Of a stretch of 37,986 nt of DNA, positions 35,077-37,986 are shown one piece after another. A program made the translations under genes and the position numbers. The stretch is from NCBI RefSeq assembly GCF_000968015.1, contig NZ_LACH01000082.1, positions 1-37,986 of the forward strand, written 5' to 3'. Position 1 is the stretch's first letter. Each line of letters begins with the position of its first letter. The DNA comes from Pseudomonas fluorescens. GTDB taxonomy: Bacteria; Pseudomonadota; Gammaproteobacteria; Pseudomonadales; Pseudomonadaceae. Under the pieces are notes generated by a model that saw nothing but the letters and a program-made list of their open reading frames with translations, made no database searches and was not told the origin of the DNA.

Positions 35077-35634
35077 CTAAGGCACGACCAGCGTATCGCC
35101 GGCTTTAAGTAAAAAATTGGTGGTCATGTCTTTCCCTGACATCAACTCGCTGTAGTCGACGCGCAGGATCTCTTGTCTGGCCCCATTGAGCCGCACGACC
35201 TTAATGTCGTCTTTATCGGCGAATTTGTCGAGCCCGCCCGCCATGCTTATTATCTGCAGCACTGACGTTTGACCTGACATATGCACGGTGCCGGGCTTCA
35301 GCACTTTGCCCTGGACGTAGACGAGATTACCTTCGGTGCCGGTGACGACAACGCTCACCTGCGGATCAGGTATGAAAGCCTCAAGCTTGGCAGCGATTTG
35401 CTTCGCGACAGCGGTGGCATCAAGCCCCGCCACATTGACTTGCCCTGCCAGCGGGAAAGTAATGCTGCCATCGGGGAGTACGCGTACATCCTGTTTGAGC
35501 TTGTCTTCGCCCCACACGGAAACAGATAGGTTATCTCCCGGACTCAGCCGGTAAGTCGGGTCGTTTTCGACGGCGTTGGAAATGCTGGGCCAAACAGCCA
35601 GCGCGCAAAGCACAGGTATCAATGAACGGAACAT
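35077..35634 (-). CDS. Short Wza/GumB-like polysaccharide export protein (OPX)
   Basis: A 185-aa periplasmic export protein. After the signal peptide (MFRSLIPVLCALAVWPSISNA, no lipobox cysteine) come one poly-export domain (YRLSPGDNLSVSVWGEDKL, ITFPLAGQVNVAGL) and one SLBB-like domain (VSVVVTGTEGNLVYVQG). The C-terminal helix that forms Wza's outer-membrane barrel is absent; length is about half that of E. coli Wza. Such short OPX proteins need a separate beta-barrel porin, and one is encoded next door. It is the first gene of the export operon, with a GGAGGG ribosome site. Confidence 0.9.
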   Translation of the reverse strand: MFRSLIPVLCALAVWPSISNAVENDPTYRLSPGDNLSVSVWGEDKLKQDVRVLPDGSITFPLAGQVNVAGLDATAVAKQIAAKLEAFIPDPQVSVVVTGTEGNLVYVQGKVLKPGTVHMSGQTSVLQIISMAGGLDKFADKDDIKVVRLNGARQEILRVDYSELMSGKDMTTNFLLKAGDTLVVP

Positions 35635-36092
35635 CGGGATCCCTCCGTCTCAGTAGCCATGCAAGGAGTTTAGAACAAAAAAACCTAGTCAAATCACTCT
35701 AGCCTATTTCACGCCAAAGCAACGACTAAACAGCAAACATCTTGAGCTTCTGGGCGGTCAATTCCGCCCATACAACACACCCGAAACCGGAACGTTAGTG
35801 CAAAACAGCAAAATAGTGTTATTTAACAACAGGTTGGAGCAAGCAATTCACCTCCGATGTATTTAGCGCCAATATTAACTACACCCTGCCCGCTTGAGCT
35901 GGCTCAACTGCGACACTGTCAACCTGACGATGACTACGTTTGCCAGCACAACTAATTGATATCCACACTTACAAACAAAGTATCACTGTAAGACAGACAT
36001 CATCCGCAAAAACAACACATAAAGCTGTGTACTTACCCAGCCACCAGAGTGACTGTCTAAATAACCCTTATTGCCAAAACGTTAAAGACTAC
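35635..36092. other. AT-rich regulatory gap upstream of the export operon
   Basis: These 458 bp are AT-rich relative to the coding flanks and hold no supportable gene. They must contain the promoter of the export operon and the terminator of the sorting-signal protein gene. The one notable signal is the palindrome at 35751-35770. Confidence 0.5.
35751..35770. promoter_or_regulatory. Candidate operator palindrome upstream of the export operon
   Basis: TGGGCGGTCAATTCCGCCCA is a palindrome with 7-bp perfect arms and a 6-base centre, about 117 bp upstream of the start of the Wza-like gene. It resembles a dimeric regulator site. No known consensus was matched with confidence. Confidence 0.4.
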
Positions 36093-36590
36093 CTATATCT
36101 TCCGTCGGTTGGCGACCACAATAAAGCCAAACAACGCGGATGAAAATAACCAGGCTGCCGCAGAAAGCGGTACTGCATTAGGTTGGTTGACATCAGATAC
36201 CCCCACCAGATTTTTATCCTGGAGAGATGAATCAATCTTGAACTGCTTAGTGTCAACCGCCGCCATTAATCCGTCACCCGAAGAAGAATTGACGGATACA
36301 CCCACGCCTGAGTCAGCGTTATGAATGACACTATTAAATTTGGCAGAATGGGCGTCATCGAAGTAGACATCGGTGATCAACGAAGGCAAGCCAAGACCCT
36401 TTCCAAAAGTAAGCGACGTGCCACCCGCATGCTCTTCAAGAGCCGTGCCAAGTTGAGGACTTGACGCCTCGCCAGTGTTGCCTATGCGACTAATTTCATA
36501 GGCCAAACTGGTCGCCTGAGCACTAGCAACGACCGCACCATTCAGGACCACAGACAACAACACGAATTTAATGACAAGTGTTGAGCGCAT
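36093..36590 (-). CDS. Secreted protein with VPLPA-CTERM-like sorting signal
   Basis: A 165-aa exported protein of unknown function. The signal peptide is MRSTLVIKFVLLSVVLNGA followed by a cleavage site near ASAQA. The middle is Ser/Gly/Asp-rich with no recognised domain. The C terminus has the tripartite sorting layout: AVPLSAAAWLF motif, hydrophobic helix SSALFGFIVV, and basic end ANRRKI. This matches the VPLPA-CTERM class processed by exosortases, with Ser in place of the second Pro. The start has a strong AAGGAGG ribosome site. It lies upstream of, and in the same direction as, the export operon (459 bp away). No exosortase gene is present in this window. Confidence 0.8.
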   Translation of the reverse strand: MRSTLVIKFVLLSVVLNGAVVASAQATSLAYEISRIGNTGEASSPQLGTALEEHAGGTSLTFGKGLGLPSLITDVYFDDAHSAKFNSVIHNADSGVGVSVNSSSGDGLMAAVDTKQFKIDSSLQDKNLVGVSDVNQPNAVPLSAAAWLFSSALFGFIVVANRRKI

Positions 36591-37141
36591 AACACCGCCT
36601 CCTTGCGTAGGGGGTTATTCTTTTGTCGGTTGAGGAATCTCTTTCGGCTAAATTGAGCCTATAAGCACATCGCCATTACGTCAATAGCTCGTCACAATAA
36701 TAAATCTGAATTTAATTTTAGGGAGGATGGCGTCAAAATAACGCCACAACAAGCACGTCAGTCCGGTGGTTTCTATTCATGTGAAATAGCTTCACACATG
36801 GGCGTCAGCCCGTATCAAGATGCTAGCCCACGACCCGGCGTAGCGCCTTGCGCCGGGCAACGAAGCACCTGGGCATTGGCATCGGCTCGACCGCCGATGA
36901 CGCTTGTAAAGGCGGGGGTTTATCGGCAGCTTTCTGAAAGTACCCGGCTGACGAGAGTTTTTGACGCATGACGACGGCATGCCAGGTAAAGACTCCCCGT
37001 GCATTCCCAGTCCTGAACACTGTAGAAGTCTCGGCGCTGCGCCAGGGAATCATGCTCAACCTCCCTGGCACCCGCGCCGATCAGATCAATGCAATGCGCG
37101 TAAAAGGCATCGCGATTGAAGACAGGGTGAGTGACTGACCA
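36591..37141. other. Gene-poor gap with small hairpins between the sorting-signal protein and lsfA
   Basis: This 551-bp region has no gene I can support. It includes the promoter side of the sorting-signal protein gene (weak TTGACG/TATAGG hexamers near 36684-36658, spacing 15). A hairpin TGGCGT/ACGCCA lies at 36728-36746 and a GC-rich hairpin CCCGGCG/CGCCGGG at 36834-36857. A 56-codon frame, 36968-37138 plus, starts MTTACQVKTPRAFP and ends AIEDRVSD. It lacks a ribosome site and is not recognised; it may be a remnant. Confidence 0.4.
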
Positions 37142-37795
37142 TTACTTCGGTTGCGCCACCGTACGCAAATAAGGTTTCACCGTCGTGAAGCCATCCGGGT
37201 ACTTCTTCCTCGCGTCGTCGTCGGATACCGATGTAGGAATGATCACGTCCTCACCCGGACGCCAGTTCACCGGCGTGGCAACCGTGTGCTTGGCGTTTAA
37301 CTGGATAGCATCGAGCAGCCGTAACACTTCATCGAAGTTGCGCCCGGCACTCATCGGGTAGACCAGCATCGCCTTGATCTTTTTATCCGGGCCGACAATG
37401 AACACTGAACGCACCGTGGCGTTGTCCACGGCAGTACGAGCGCCGCCACTGGCGTTCGGGTGAATCATGTCGTAGAGCTTGGCCACCACCAGATTCTCGT
37501 CGCCGATCATGGGGTAGTTGACTGCATGGCCCTGGGTTTCTTCGATGTCTTTGGCCCAGGTCTGATGGTTACCGACCGGGTCGACGCTGAGGCCGACAAT
37601 CTTGGTGTTGCGTTTGTCGAACTCCGGCTTGAGCCCGGCCATATAACCGAGTTCAGTGGTGCAGACTGGGGTGAAGTCCTTCGGATGTGAGAACAGGATG
37701 GCCCACTTGTCGCCAATCCATTCGTGGAAATGGAGCGTGCCTTCGGTGGTTTCGGCGGTGAAATCCGGTGCTTCGTCGCCAATACGAATGGTCAT
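37142..37795 (-). CDS. lsfA: 1-Cys peroxiredoxin (LsfA/Prx6 type)
   Basis: A 217-aa peroxiredoxin of the 1-Cys Prx6 group, which reduces peroxides in the cytosol. The peroxidatic cysteine is Cys45 in DFTPVCTTE, and the family's C-terminal extension (VNWRPGEDVIIPTSVSDDDA) is intact. No resolving cysteine is seen, as expected. Closely similar proteins are called LsfA in Pseudomonas, where the gene was first linked to sulfur-starvation responses. The ATG has a GAGGAG ribosome site. It is a lone gene unrelated to the polysaccharide locus and marks its right boundary. Confidence 0.95.
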   Translation of the reverse strand: MTIRIGDEAPDFTAETTEGTLHFHEWIGDKWAILFSHPKDFTPVCTTELGYMAGLKPEFDKRNTKIVGLSVDPVGNHQTWAKDIEETQGHAVNYPMIGDENLVVAKLYDMIHPNASGGARTAVDNATVRSVFIVGPDKKIKAMLVYPMSAGRNFDEVLRLLDAIQLNAKHTVATPVNWRPGEDVIIPTSVSDDDARKKYPDGFTTVKPYLRTVAQPK

Positions 37796-37842
37796 GTGCG
37801 TTCTCCTCGCTGTGAAGGGTAGGGAAACTATCGGAACGATCC

Positions 37843-37848
37843 AGTATA
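37843..37848 (-). promoter_or_regulatory. Candidate -10 element of lsfA
   Basis: On the minus strand TATACT lies 48 bp upstream of the lsfA start codon, a near-consensus sigma-70 -10 hexamer. No matching -35 is visible at 17 bp, so an activator may be required. Confidence 0.3.
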
Positions 37849-37986
37849 GGAGACCTTGAAGACTTCGCTTTGCACCGCGCCGAAGGACTGGCGCCAGGGT
37901 AAATGCCCGGACCTATTGAAATGCTGTTCACTTAATCTGCGGTAACGGCGGCTGGCGGTTTCGCTCTTACAGCGAGTCACTTGGAA

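Noticed and set aside
1..37986. CRISPR arrays, tRNA or rRNA genes, and intact insertion sequences
   Set aside because: No regularly spaced direct repeats, no tRNA-like cloverleaf with TTCGA arm, and no transposase coding frame were seen on either strand.

Overview
The window looks like a chromosomal segment of a Pseudomonas, most likely of the fluorescens group. The grounds are the GC-rich coding style, a DUF2790 secreted micro-protein, a LsfA-type 1-Cys peroxiredoxin, a SpuD/PotF-like polyamine-binding protein and REPIN-like inverted repeats. This assignment is an inference from gene content, not from a database match.

Region 1 (1-9.3 kb) is ordinary metabolism and uptake. It holds a tctCBA tricarboxylate-type transporter on the minus strand, an orphan polyamine-type periplasmic binding protein paired with a FAD amine oxidase, and a divergent LysR regulator. 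Then come two small genes flanking a pair of copper-box-like motifs, and an acetyl-CoA acetyltransferase closed by a clear terminator. A nested inverted-repeat element sits at 3227-3439.

Region 2 (9.7-36.6 kb) is one large Wzx/Wzy-type exopolysaccharide locus. A polyisoprenyl-phosphate hexose-1-phosphate transferase starts the lipid-linked unit. Five retaining or inverting glycosyltransferases (GT26-like, GT4, three GT2) plus a GT61-like protein can extend it. Two hexapeptide acyltransferases, a FemAB/GNAT-like protein, a VirK/YbjX (DUF535) protein, a phosphoethanolamine-transferase-like sulfatase-fold enzyme and a GMC flavoprotein with its own tiny Tat-signal partner are candidates for decorating or modifying it. 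A Wzx flippase, a Wzy polymerase/ligase-type protein and a secreted clan GH-A glycosidase handle translocation, polymerisation and trimming. GalE supplies a precursor. A compact export operon (short Wza-like protein, outer-membrane beta-barrel, GumC/Wzc-like chain-length protein, separate tyrosine-kinase-like ATPase) forms the secretion apparatus. Just upstream of it lies a secreted protein ending in a VPLPA-CTERM-like sorting signal, with no exosortase in the window.

Region 3 (36.6-38 kb) is a gene-poor gap followed by the peroxiredoxin lsfA.

The most interesting points are the Tat mini-subunit translationally coupled to the GMC oxidoreductase, the sorting-signal protein beside an exosortase-style export module that lacks its sortase, and the unusual set of decorating enzymes (DUF535, PEtN transferase, GMC oxidase). 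Together they suggest a chemically unusual, possibly undescribed exopolysaccharide. The locus may be related to the P. putida Pea-type cluster, but this could not be tested here.
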